Assembly: GCF_010668395.1 (NCBI RefSeq)
Contig: NZ_WUEY01000002.1
Coordinates: 248,001 to 312,000, forward strand
Source of the DNA: Martinezella lusitana
GTDB lineage: Bacteria; Pseudomonadota; Alphaproteobacteria; Rhizobiales; Rhizobiaceae
DNA length: 64,000 nucleotides
Direction: 5' to 3'
Position numbers and translations under genes: made by a program. Positions 46,910-54,702 of this stretch are shown here, one piece after another (positions within the stretch are counted from its first letter, which is position 1; the number at the start of each line of letters is the position of its first letter). A model generated the notes under the pieces. The model did not search any database. It worked only from the letters and a program-made list of their open reading frames with translations, and was not told the origin of the DNA.

Positions 46910-48103
46910 TTGAATATACGTTCCACGTCTCTCCGGAAGCTCGGCATCGTCTCGGGCTGCCTTCTCTATGGGATCGCCGCCCATGCCGCCGAAAACAATG
47001 ACCAGGATCGGCTGGCGCGGGCGGTCAACGAGACCATCCGCCCGCTCATGAAGGAAAACGACGTGCCGGGCATGGCAATCGCGATCACCGTCAAGGGCAA
47101 GCGCTATGTCTTCAACTATGGCGTTGCCTCGAAGGAGAGCGGCCAGAAAGTCACGAACGACACGATTTTCGAGCTTGGCTCCATCAGCAAGACGTTTACC
47201 GCCGTACTCGGCTCTTACGTCGAGCTCAATGGAAAACTGTCCTTCTCCGACAAGGCGACGAAATATCTGCCGGAACTGGCGGGCAGCAGTTTTGACAGGA
47301 TCAGTCTTCTCGATCTCGGCACGTATACGGCGGGCGGCCTGCCCCTACAATTTCCGGAGGGCGTGACCGATCAGCAAAAGATGGTTTCCTATTATCGCAA
47401 CTGGCATCCTTCCTTTGCACCCGGCACCTACAGACAATATTCCAACCCGAGCATCGGCCTGTTCGGTTATCTGGCGGCGCAGGCCATGGGAGAACCGTTC
47501 GACACGCTGATGCAGGAGAAGATCCTTGCCGGCCTTGGACTCAGCCACACCTATGTCCGCGTTCCGTCGTCCGAGATGGGCAATTATGCCTATGGTTATT
47601 CAAAGCGCGACAAGCCGATCCGCGTGAATCCCGGCGTTCTGGACACGCAGGCATACGGCATCAAGACCACGGCATCCGACATGCTTGCCGTTCTAGAAGC
47701 CAATATGGGAGGCGCCAAACTCGGCGGAACCCTTCAGCGGGCGATCGACGCGACACATGTCGGCTATTACAGCGTGGGGAATATGACGCAGGCGCTCGGA
47801 TGGGAAACTTACGCCTATCCGACGACACTTGCCCGGCTGCTGGCCGGCAACTCGTCCGACATGGCGCTGGATCCGCACAAGGTCGCCCGCCTCGATCCGC
47901 CGCAGCAGCCGCGCAAGGAAATGCTGTTCAACAAGACAGGTTCGACGAACGGCTTTGGCGCTTATGCCGCCTTCATTCCCGCGCGGCAGGTCGGTATCGT
48001 CCTGCTGGCGAACAGGAATTTCCCAATTCCCGCTCGCGTTTCGGCGGCCTACAAGATCCTGACCGTCGTCGAAAGCTTGCAGGAAGCGAACGCTGCCCAA
48101 TAA
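46910..48103 (+). CDS. ampC: Class C beta-lactamase AmpC
   Basis: A 397-residue serine beta-lactamase of normal AmpC length. S91-I-S-K94, Y177-S-N179 and K342-T-G344 are intact. The signal peptide is STSLRKLGIVSGCLLYGIAA, cleaved after AHA. The start is proposed as TTG at 46910, which has GAGGA 7 bases ahead and places the charged region at the N-terminus. An ATG at 46880 and a GTG at 46868 are in-frame alternatives without such a site. It follows the class A gene and is probably also under AmpR. Confidence 0.9.
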   Translation: MNIRSTSLRKLGIVSGCLLYGIAAHAAENNDQDRLARAVNETIRPLMKENDVPGMAIAITVKGKRYVFNYGVASKESGQKVTNDTIFELGSISKTFTAVLGSYVELNGKLSFSDKATKYLPELAGSSFDRISLLDLGTYTAGGLPLQFPEGVTDQQKMVSYYRNWHPSFAPGTYRQYSNPSIGLFGYLAAQAMGEPFDTLMQEKILAGLGLSHTYVRVPSSEMGNYAYGYSKRDKPIRVNPGVLDTQAYGIKTTASDMLAVLEANMGGAKLGGTLQRAIDATHVGYYSVGNMTQALGWETYAYPTTLARLLAGNSSDMALDPHKVARLDPPQQPRKEMLFNKTGSTNGFGAYAAFIPARQVGIVLLANRNFPIPARVSAAYKILTVVESLQEANAAQ

Positions 48104-48137
48104 CAGCAGGCAGGGATTTTTCCCTGTCTCAACAAAC

Positions 48138-48170
48138 GGCCGGCGCTCGGAAAAACATCGAGGGCCGGCC
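48138..48170. terminator. Candidate terminator between convergent genes
   Basis: GGCCGGC (48138-48144) pairs with GCCGGCC (48164-48170) and CTCG with CGAG inside, after one mismatch, around an A-rich loop. A smaller stem CAGGGA/TCCCTG is at 48111-48126. They lie between the ends of ampC and the small minus-strand gene. Confidence 0.45.
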
Positions 48171-48193
48171 GCCTTCATCGCGTCTGTCACCTG

Positions 48194-48352
48194 CTACGGA
48201 TGATCTGCGGAACGGCGCGGAGCAGCATCGGCTTGGGAGGCTTCTGTTCCGTTCAAGAATTCCTGCAGGAGCCGGGTTATGCGCTCTGGCGACGTGCCCT
48301 TTGCATATTCTTCCTGAATCCGGCGTCTGACCAACATTTCCAAGACTGACAT
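48194..48352 (-). CDS. Small protein of unknown function
   Basis: A 52-residue protein, MSVLEMLVRRRIQEEYAKGT, then SPERITRLLQEFLNGTEASQ and a charged tail. GAGGTGAAAG lies just ahead of the ATG at 48352, which supports translation; an in-frame start at 48412 lacks such a site. It is mostly helical and charged, with no membrane segment and no recognised family. The 296 bp upstream to 48648 show no other gene. Confidence 0.4.
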   Translation of the reverse strand: MSVLEMLVRRRIQEEYAKGTSPERITRLLQEFLNGTEASQADAAPRRSADHP

Positions 48353-48648
48353 GTCTTTCACCTCATATATCCGGCGCAAGGAAAATGTCGCTCTCAATGA
48401 CTTGCGAGGCAAGTTACAGTTTTTTCATGGTCTTGATGGTCCCGCTGGACAGATGTTCGCCGTTTTCCTGCCCGCTTCATGGCGCAAACGGTCTTGACCG
48501 AAGCGTGGTCGATCCTCTACTTGGCAAATCCCCGCTCATCGTAGAATTGAAAGCGGCCAATCGGTCGGTTGTTTGCGCTTCGTTAACTTCCGTGCTTTAG
48601 CGGGCCACTCCCCGACCTTTGGATGATGTCGCCTGCAAGGAATGAATA

Positions 48649-49035
48649 ATGCCCGTAAAGAAAAACTCTGCCTCTGACGTTTTCCAGCGCAAGATTTCGG
48701 ATTTCTGCGATATGCGGCTGAAGCCGCTGCTGCAGCCGCGCAGCTTCGAGAACATCAAAGGCTTCATGATCGGGCTGGTGGTATTCCAGTCGCGCCCCCC
48801 GCTTCGGGCCGGTCGCGTGGACTTTCAGGAAATTGCCACCCTGTGCGGCATGGACGAGGAAATGAGCCCGGAACTCAAGCGCGTCGCTCAACCTGGCTTC
48901 GACGCGATCCTCCGCTGGCTGGGCGCGACAAAGACCAATACCTCCCGCACCATGCCTGCCGTCTCGAAGGCCCCGCTGCGGGTCCCCGCCAAAGCTGTTT
49001 CCACGCAGCCCCAGCGCCGGGCGCTCGCTTCCTGA
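48649..49035 (+). CDS. Hypothetical protein, 128 residues
   Basis: The protein starts MPVKKNSASDVFQRKISDFC. A compact N-terminal part (about residues 9-95, LQPRSFENIKGFMIGLVVFQ, FQEIATLCGMDEEMSPELKR) is followed by a basic, Ser/Pro-rich tail. AAGGA precedes the ATG. I do not recognise the family; the FQEIATLCGM segment is loosely reminiscent of small DNA-binding modules in integrase-like proteins, which is only an impression. It stands alone between ampC and the sialic-acid-type locus. Confidence 0.5.
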   Translation: MPVKKNSASDVFQRKISDFCDMRLKPLLQPRSFENIKGFMIGLVVFQSRPPLRAGRVDFQEIATLCGMDEEMSPELKRVAQPGFDAILRWLGATKTNTSRTMPAVSKAPLRVPAKAVSTQPQRRALAS

Positions 49036-49114
49036 TACGAACTGCTTACCGGCCCGCCCATGGCCGGCCGGTACGCCCCCGATCACCTCGACAGATCGCA
49101 AAAACCTGTACAGT

Positions 49115-49125
49115 ATAATACCAGT
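49115..49125 (+). promoter_or_regulatory. Candidate GntR/UTRA operator half-site ahead of regulator
   Basis: ATAATACCAGT recurs exactly at 49920-49930. ATACCAGT is the right half of the ACTGGTAT-ATACCAGT type dyads used by several UTRA-domain GntR proteins. CAGTAT is also repeated on either side here (49111-49116 and 49122-49127). Autoregulation is a reasonable inference. Confidence 0.45.
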
Positions 49126-49152
49126 ATCGAGCAGGACGAGATTTTCGTCCCC

Positions 49153-49923
49153 ATGCCACCGAAGGGAAGGCTCGCCTTGGCAACTGATATTATCGAACTG
49201 GTCAGGAACGAACTTGCCTCCGGCGCGCAGGGAATGCCGCTCTACAAGCAGCTGAAGACGGCGCTTGAGGCAGCCATTCGCAGCCATCCCTTCAAATCCG
49301 GTTCCGTGTTGCCCGGCGAGAGATCGCTCGCGGAAGCCTTGTCGCTGTCACGCGTCACGGTCCGAAAGGCGCTGGCCATGCTGGAGGAAGAAGGCATGCT
49401 GAGCCGCCGGCAAGGCGCGCGCAGCGAGATCGGCTCGCGCGTCGAGAAATCGCTTTCCACGCTCACCAGCTTCTCGGAAGACCTGCGCGCACGGGGAATG
49501 GAACCCGGCTGCGTGTGGATTTCCAAGCAATTGACCCGTCCATCGCCGGCGGAAATGATGGCGCTCGGTATCTCGGCGCATGCGCAGGTCTTGCGAATGC
49601 GCCGGGTGCGGACGGCCGATGGCGCGCCGATCGCAGTCGAACATGCCGCAGTCCCCGTACGCTTCCTCCCCTCGCCTTCGCTCGTCGGCGATTCCCTTTA
49701 TGAGGCGCTCGCCCAGCGCGGCTTTCTGCCCCGGCGCGCCGTGCAGAGAATGCGGGCGCGCGCCGCATCTCCCGAGGATGCGCAGCATCTGCGCTGTGAG
49801 GCGGGAGCACCGATCCTGACCACCGAGCGGCGCTGCTTTCTCGCCGACGGAGAGATCGTCGAATATTGCGAGACACGCTATAAGGGCGAGGTCTACGACT
49901 TCGTCTTCGAGCTGCAAAGATAA
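49153..49923 (+). CDS. GntR-family regulator with UTRA domain (NagR-like)
   Basis: A 256-residue regulator. The winged helix (about residues 30-90, with FKSGSVLPGERSLAEALSLS and RVTVRKALAMLEEEGMLSRR) precedes a UTRA effector domain (ARGMEPGCVW, SLYEALAQRGFLPRRAVQRM, GEIVEYCETRYKGEVYDFVF). UTRA regulators such as NagR and DasR sense phosphorylated amino sugars. The ATG at 49153 is used; a TTG at 49177 preceded by GGGAAGG is an alternative. It lies directly ahead of the NanE-NanK fusion, so ManNAc-6-phosphate is a plausible effector. Confidence 0.87.
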   Translation: MPPKGRLALATDIIELVRNELASGAQGMPLYKQLKTALEAAIRSHPFKSGSVLPGERSLAEALSLSRVTVRKALAMLEEEGMLSRRQGARSEIGSRVEKSLSTLTSFSEDLRARGMEPGCVWISKQLTRPSPAEMMALGISAHAQVLRMRRVRTADGAPIAVEHAAVPVRFLPSPSLVGDSLYEALAQRGFLPRRAVQRMRARAASPEDAQHLRCEAGAPILTTERRCFLADGEIVEYCETRYKGEVYDFVFELQR

Positions 49924-49924
49924 T

Positions 49925-49941
49925 ACCAGTTTAAAACCGGT
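49925..49941. promoter_or_regulatory. Dyad operator candidate ahead of nanE-nanK operon
   Basis: ACCAGTTTAAAACCGGT is a 17-bp dyad with 14 symmetric positions, just after the regulator stop codon and 50 bp before nanEK. It overlaps the second copy of ATAATACCAGT (49920-49930). It is probably the site through which the GntR protein controls the catabolic operon. Confidence 0.5.
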
Positions 49942-49990
49942 TGCTTTCCGGTAATCATCCTCTATCGTTGCGCTCCGAAAGGGGTGCCGA

Positions 49991-51505
49991 ATGCGCAAGG
50001 AAGATCTCAACCTGAGTCTGATCGTCTCATGCCAGCCCGTGCCGGGCGGGGCTATGGATGAGGCCATTTTCGTCAGCGGCTTTGCCCGCGCGGCGCTGGC
50101 GGCAGGCGCTCGCGCACTGCGCATCGAATCGGCAGCCTATGTCGCGGCCGTCAGGGCCGCCGTCGATGCGCCGATTATCGGCATCGTCAAACGAGACCTC
50201 GATGACAGCCCGGTCCGCATTACCCCCTTTGTCGCCGATGTCGAGGCGCTGGCCGATGCCGGTGCCGATATCATCGCCTTCGATGCCACCGACCGGCCGC
50301 GGCCGGCAACCATCAAGGCGCTGCTTGCCGCCATCAAGGCGCGGGGCCTGCTGTCGATGGCGGATTGCTCCTGCCTCGAGGATGCGGAACAAGCCCTTGA
50401 AGCCGGCGTCGATTTCATCGGCACGACCATGTCCGGCTATGTCGGCGGTCCCGAACCGGTCGAGCCGGATATCGCCCTGATTGCCGCCGTGCGGCAGCTG
50501 ACGCCCTATGTGATCGCAGAAGGCCGCATCCGCACGCCCGAACAGGCGGCCAATGCCGTGCGGGCCGGTGCCTGTGCCGTGGTCGTCGGGTCGGCGATCA
50601 CGCGCACCGAGCATGTGACGGCCTGGTTCGACGACGCCGTCTCGGCTGCCTTCTCGGAACGGGACGGAGCAACGCTGGCGATCGACATCGGCGGCACGAA
50701 GACCCTGGCGGCGCTGGTCCGGGGCGCGCAAGTGCTCGCGGAAACGACGATTGCAACCAGCCGGGAAGCCGGCCCGGACGCATGGCTCGCGGCCATTGCG
50801 AAGCAGGCCAGGCACTGGGCCGGCCGATACGAGCGTGTCGGCATTGCCGCAACGGGCCTGATCGATGAAGGACGATGGTCGGCCCTCAATCCGGCAACAC
50901 TTGCAATTCCAGATCATTATCCGCTACCGGCGCGGGCAAGCGAGCTCTTCGGCAAATCGGCTTTTGCCGTCAACGATGCCCAGGCTGCCGCCTGGGGCGA
51001 ACACAGGTTCGGTGCGGGCAACAACGAAGATACCGTATTCCTGACCATATCGACCGGCATCGGCGGCGGTGTCGTGGTCAACGGACGTCCGCTGCTCGGC
51101 CTTGCCGGTCACTTCGGCCTGCTTCGCGGGCCTACGCACGGCCAGTCGCCATTGGAGGATGTCGTTTCGGGCCGCTGGATGGCGGCCGAAGCCGCCCGCG
51201 CCGGGCATCCTGCTGAAGCGCCGGAGATATTTCAGAAGGCGCGCGAGGGCGCCGGCTGGGCTGAGGCGATCGTCGCACAGTCCGCATCGCGCGTCGCGCT
51301 TTTATGCCGCGACATACAGATGATGTTTGCGCCGAAGCGAATTGTCATCGGCGGCGGCATCGGTCTGGCATCCGGCTATCTCCAAGCCGTTGGCGCGCAG
51401 TTTGCCGGGCTCCCTCCGCATCTGGCGCCGCGCCTCGTTGCCGCAAGTCTCGGTCCCCATGCCGGCATTATCGGCGCGGCGGATCTTGCCGCACGCCATC
51501 GATAA
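49991..51505 (+). CDS. nanEK: NanE-NanK fusion: ManNAc-6-phosphate epimerase plus ManNAc kinase
   Basis: A 504-residue bifunctional protein. Residues 1-222 are NanE, a TIM barrel with IVSCQPVPGG, IGIVKRD (K67), FDATDRPRP and AEGRI (E178). Residues 227-504 are a ROK-family kinase, with ATP motif DIGGTKT at 232-238, catalytic D329 in VNDAQAAAWGEH and TISTGIGGG at 352-360. The usual ROK zinc cluster (CxCGxxGC) after GH at 373-374 is missing; the region reads HGQSPLEDVVSGR without Cys. It should phosphorylate ManNAc and epimerise the product to GlcNAc-6-phosphate. It heads an operon with an ABC importer. Confidence 0.88.
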   Translation: MRKEDLNLSLIVSCQPVPGGAMDEAIFVSGFARAALAAGARALRIESAAYVAAVRAAVDAPIIGIVKRDLDDSPVRITPFVADVEALADAGADIIAFDATDRPRPATIKALLAAIKARGLLSMADCSCLEDAEQALEAGVDFIGTTMSGYVGGPEPVEPDIALIAAVRQLTPYVIAEGRIRTPEQAANAVRAGACAVVVGSAITRTEHVTAWFDDAVSAAFSERDGATLAIDIGGTKTLAALVRGAQVLAETTIATSREAGPDAWLAAIAKQARHWAGRYERVGIAATGLIDEGRWSALNPATLAIPDHYPLPARASELFGKSAFAVNDAQAAAWGEHRFGAGNNEDTVFLTISTGIGGGVVVNGRPLLGLAGHFGLLRGPTHGQSPLEDVVSGRWMAAEAARAGHPAEAPEIFQKAREGAGWAEAIVAQSASRVALLCRDIQMMFAPKRIVIGGGIGLASGYLQAVGAQFAGLPPHLAPRLVAASLGPHAGIIGAADLAARHR

Positions 51506-51549
51506 ACAAGCCTCGGATAACTCAACAACGATAAGGAAAGGGAACAACA

Positions 51550-52875
51550 ATGAAATTCAAGCACATATCGTCCGCAATGCTCGCCCTGACGCTGTCGGCG
51601 ACGGCGCTGCCGGGGCTGGCAAGCGCCAAGGTCGTCGTGCTCGGCTGGCCGGGCGGCTCGGAGGAGACGGCGTTGCGCGCCACCACGGATCTCTACAACA
51701 AGACGGCATCGGATGCCGACAAGGTCGAGCTTCTGTTCTTCAATCGCGACGGCTTCTTCGACAAGCTGCAGGCCGACATGGCCGCCGGCTCCAACGCCTT
51801 CGACGTCAATCTGGTCGCGACCTATTCGATCGGCCGCTATGCGCCCTATATGGAACCGATCGAGCTCGATGCCGATGCGCCGAAGGTGTTCGGCGATGCG
51901 GTGCTGAAGACCATGCAGTTCGACGGCAAGCAATATGGCGTGCCGACGGACCTGTCGCTGCATTTCATGTACTACCGCAAGGATCTCATCGACGCCCTCA
52001 TCGCCGATCCCGACGCCAAGGCCACATATGCCGAGATTTCCAAGAAATATCTCGGCAAGGAGCTTGCGCCCAAGCAGCCCGACGAGTGGACCTGGGACGA
52101 TTGGGCGGCCACCTCGCTCTATTTTAGCAAGCAGGCCAACCGCCAGAGCCCGGTCCGCTATGGCACCGTGCTGCAGATGAAGAACCTTCTCTTCAACATG
52201 ATGGTGTTCCAATCCCTGCCGCGCTCCTATGGCGGCGACTGGATGGACGCAAGCGGCAACATCACGATCGACTCGGACGCCTACAAGACGGGACTGAAGC
52301 TCTACAAGACGCTTTATGACGCCGGCGCCTCGCCGAAGGATTCGCTGAGCTACGAATATGCCGAAACCAACGCGGCCTTCAGCTCCGGGCAGACTGCGAC
52401 CGCGCTGCAATGGAATGCAGCCGCGGCCGAGCTCACCGATGCGAAGAAATCGCCGGCCGTGGCCGATGTCACCGGCATCGTCGCGCCGCCGGCGGGGCCG
52501 AACGGACGAGCCGACCATATTCACGGCCTCGGTCTTGGGCTGAACAAGAACGCGCAGAACAAGGAAGGCGCCATCAAGTTCCTCAAATGGCTGTCGTCGG
52601 AGGATGCCGCCCTTGCCTATGCCCGGGCGGGCGGCTCGCCGGCGCTGACGCCAGACGTCGTCGCCAAGGTGGCGAAGGAGCGCCCCGATCTTGTGAAGCT
52701 TGGCGAATTTGCCAGCAAGTATGGCTACGTCATGACAGGCGCCACCTCGGCAAAGGCGCTTTCGGTCTATGAACTTCAGGCCAAGGAATTCACCGGCTAC
52801 TGGTCCGGCCAGCAGAGCCTCGAGGATGCGCTTGCCCACACCAAGGCGGGCATGCAGGATCTCTTGAAGAAATAA
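51550..52875 (+). CDS. ABC transporter solute-binding protein (CUT1 type)
   Basis: A 441-residue extracellular solute-binding protein family 1 member. A Sec signal peptide (MKFKHISSAMLALTLSATAL, cleaved near ASAK) precedes a body with LQADMAAGSNAFDVNLVATY, YGVPTDLSLHFMYYRKDLID and GGSPALTPDV. CUT1 proteins bind oligosaccharides or amino sugars. Next to nanEK, sialic acid or N-acetylmannosamine is the most likely ligand. The start has AAAGGGAA upstream. Confidence 0.88.
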   Translation: MKFKHISSAMLALTLSATALPGLASAKVVVLGWPGGSEETALRATTDLYNKTASDADKVELLFFNRDGFFDKLQADMAAGSNAFDVNLVATYSIGRYAPYMEPIELDADAPKVFGDAVLKTMQFDGKQYGVPTDLSLHFMYYRKDLIDALIADPDAKATYAEISKKYLGKELAPKQPDEWTWDDWAATSLYFSKQANRQSPVRYGTVLQMKNLLFNMMVFQSLPRSYGGDWMDASGNITIDSDAYKTGLKLYKTLYDAGASPKDSLSYEYAETNAAFSSGQTATALQWNAAAAELTDAKKSPAVADVTGIVAPPAGPNGRADHIHGLGLGLNKNAQNKEGAIKFLKWLSSEDAALAYARAGGSPALTPDVVAKVAKERPDLVKLGEFASKYGYVMTGATSAKALSVYELQAKEFTGYWSGQQSLEDALAHTKAGMQDLLKK

Positions 52876-52881
52876 GGAGAA

Positions 52882-52911
52882 GGCCGGATGCTGGCTTGAC
52901 GGCATCCGGCC
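52882..52911 (+). other. Intercistronic stem-loop after binding-protein gene
   Basis: GGCCGGATGC (52882-52891) and GCATCCGGCC (52902-52911) form a perfect 10-bp stem between the binding-protein and permease genes. No T-run follows. It probably stabilises the upstream mRNA or causes partial termination, so that more binding protein than permease is made. Confidence 0.6.
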
Positions 52912-52926
52912 GCTGCGGCTGAACCC

Positions 52927-53793
52927 ATGGCTCTTGTAAAACGCGCCGAAAGCAGGCTCTACCTGGCACCGCTTGTCGGGTTTCTGTTGCTGTTCCTCGG
53001 CTTTCCCGCTCTCCTCAATCTCCTTTACTCCGTTTCGACCGTCTCGTTCGAGACCTTACGCAGCCCCCGGATCAGCGGCTTCGGCAACTACGTCACGGTG
53101 CTGACGGAGGCGGCGTTCTGGCAATCCGTGTGGTTCTCCTTCCGCTTCGGCATCGTCACGGCGGTTGCGGAGTGCCTGCTCGGCCTTTTTCTGGCGATCT
53201 TCCTCAAACTGCTCTTGTCGGCACGGCCCGTCCTGATGGCACCGCTGATGCTGCCTTTGATGGTTGCGCCCGCCATGGTCGGCCTGATGTACCGCCTCGT
53301 GCTGCATGAGTTCGCCGGCCCGGTGCCCTACTATCTTTTCGAATGGTTCGGCGACAGCCCGGCTTTCCTCGACTACACCAATGCCTTCCGCACGCTCGTC
53401 GTCGTCGAAGTGCTGCAATGGACGCCCTTCGCCTTCCTGCTCTTTTACGTCGCCTATATCGCCATTCCGGAAGATGTGCGCGAGGCGGCAGCCCTGGACG
53501 GCGCGACCGGCCTGCAGCGGCTATGGCGCATCGAACTGCCCCTGATGCTGCCGACGCTGACCGTCGCCTTCTTCATCCGCTTCATCGACGGCTTCCGCGT
53601 GTTCGACAATGTCTACGCCCTGACCGGCAGCGGCGCGGGCGGATCGACGACGTCGCTGTCGATCTACATCTACCAGGCATTCTTCAAGGAAGGCGCCATC
53701 GGCAAGGCGGTCGCGGCCTCCGTCGTGCTGTTCATCACATCGTTGCTGGTTCTCTACGGCCTGAACTGGCTGGGCGCGCGAAGGAAGAAATGA
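52927..53793 (+). CDS. ABC transporter permease 1 (CUT1, MalF-like)
   Basis: A 288-residue inner-membrane permease with about six hydrophobic segments (first: YLAPLVGFLLLFLGFPALLN). The coupling loop reads IPEDVREAAALDGATGLQRL followed by WRIELPLMLPT, the standard EAA motif. It pairs with the second permease one base downstream and the binding protein upstream. No ATPase gene is present in this operon. Confidence 0.9.
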   Translation: MALVKRAESRLYLAPLVGFLLLFLGFPALLNLLYSVSTVSFETLRSPRISGFGNYVTVLTEAAFWQSVWFSFRFGIVTAVAECLLGLFLAIFLKLLLSARPVLMAPLMLPLMVAPAMVGLMYRLVLHEFAGPVPYYLFEWFGDSPAFLDYTNAFRTLVVVEVLQWTPFAFLLFYVAYIAIPEDVREAAALDGATGLQRLWRIELPLMLPTLTVAFFIRFIDGFRVFDNVYALTGSGAGGSTTSLSIYIYQAFFKEGAIGKAVAASVVLFITSLLVLYGLNWLGARRKK

Positions 53794-53794
53794 G

Positions 53795-54616
53795 ATGCTG
53801 AAGCTCCTGCGCTGGCTCGTCTATGGCATCGTCGTCTTCGCCATGAACTTCCCGATCCTCGTCACCCTCATCACCTCGTTCAAGACGACGCGCGAGATTT
53901 CCAGCAATCCCGGCCTGTGGATCGAACAGCCGACCTTCGACAACTACCTCAAGGTGCTGACGGACACCGAACGCTTCAACATCTTCCTCTATCTGGCAAA
54001 CAGCGCGGCGGCGGCGCTCACCGGCACGCTGCTGGCGATCCTGCTCTCCTTCCCGGCGGCTTACGTGATCGCCCGTGGCGAGACCGGCCGCAAACTCCTG
54101 CTTCCGCTCGTCATCAACCTTCGCGCCGTCCCGCTGGTCGTCTTCGCGATCCCGCTTTACATGATGTACCAGTGGCTCGGCCTGCTCGACACCCGGATCG
54201 GCCTCGGCCTCATCCTGACGATCGTCAACATCCCGCTTGCGCTGGTCATGCTGGTCAACGCCATATCCGACATACCGCTGGAGCTGGACGAGGCCGCGAC
54301 GGTCGACGGAGCCAGCGTTTTCCAGATCATGATCAGGATCATTCGTCCGGTGATCCGACCCGCGCTCGTGACCACCTTCATCTTCGGCTTCATCACCGCC
54401 TGGAACGAATTTCTCTTCGGTCTGATGCTGACGACCAATCGCGCCGTGCCTATGACGGTGGGCGCCTCGTTCTTCTTCGCCGCCAGCGGCGGCGGGGTGC
54501 AATGGGGCCTCGCATCCGCCGTCATGATCCTCGGCGCACTGCCGCCGGCACTGCTTGGCCTGGTAATGTATCGGCAGCTTTCCGGCTCGATGACGGCAGG
54601 CGCCGTCAAGGGCTAG
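53795..54616 (+). CDS. ABC transporter permease 2 (CUT1, MalG-like)
   Basis: A 273-residue inner-membrane permease. The first segment is LVYGIVVFAMNFPILVTLIT. The EAA loop is DIPLELDEAATVDGASVFQI, followed by IRPVIRPALVTTFIFGFITA and WNEFLFGLML, a MalG-type signature. It ends the plus-strand operon. The missing ATPase is presumably a shared MsmK/MsmX-like protein encoded elsewhere. Confidence 0.9.
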   Translation: MLKLLRWLVYGIVVFAMNFPILVTLITSFKTTREISSNPGLWIEQPTFDNYLKVLTDTERFNIFLYLANSAAAALTGTLLAILLSFPAAYVIARGETGRKLLLPLVINLRAVPLVVFAIPLYMMYQWLGLLDTRIGLGLILTIVNIPLALVMLVNAISDIPLELDEAATVDGASVFQIMIRIIRPVIRPALVTTFIFGFITAWNEFLFGLMLTTNRAVPMTVGASFFFAASGGGVQWGLASAVMILGALPPALLGLVMYRQLSGSMTAGAVKG

Positions 54617-54702
54617 CGTTCAAAAGCCTCGCAATCCACGACAAGATCCAGGCCTATGCGCCTGAAAACACGCCGATATTCAAGCCCTTTCGCGCACTCC
54701 CT

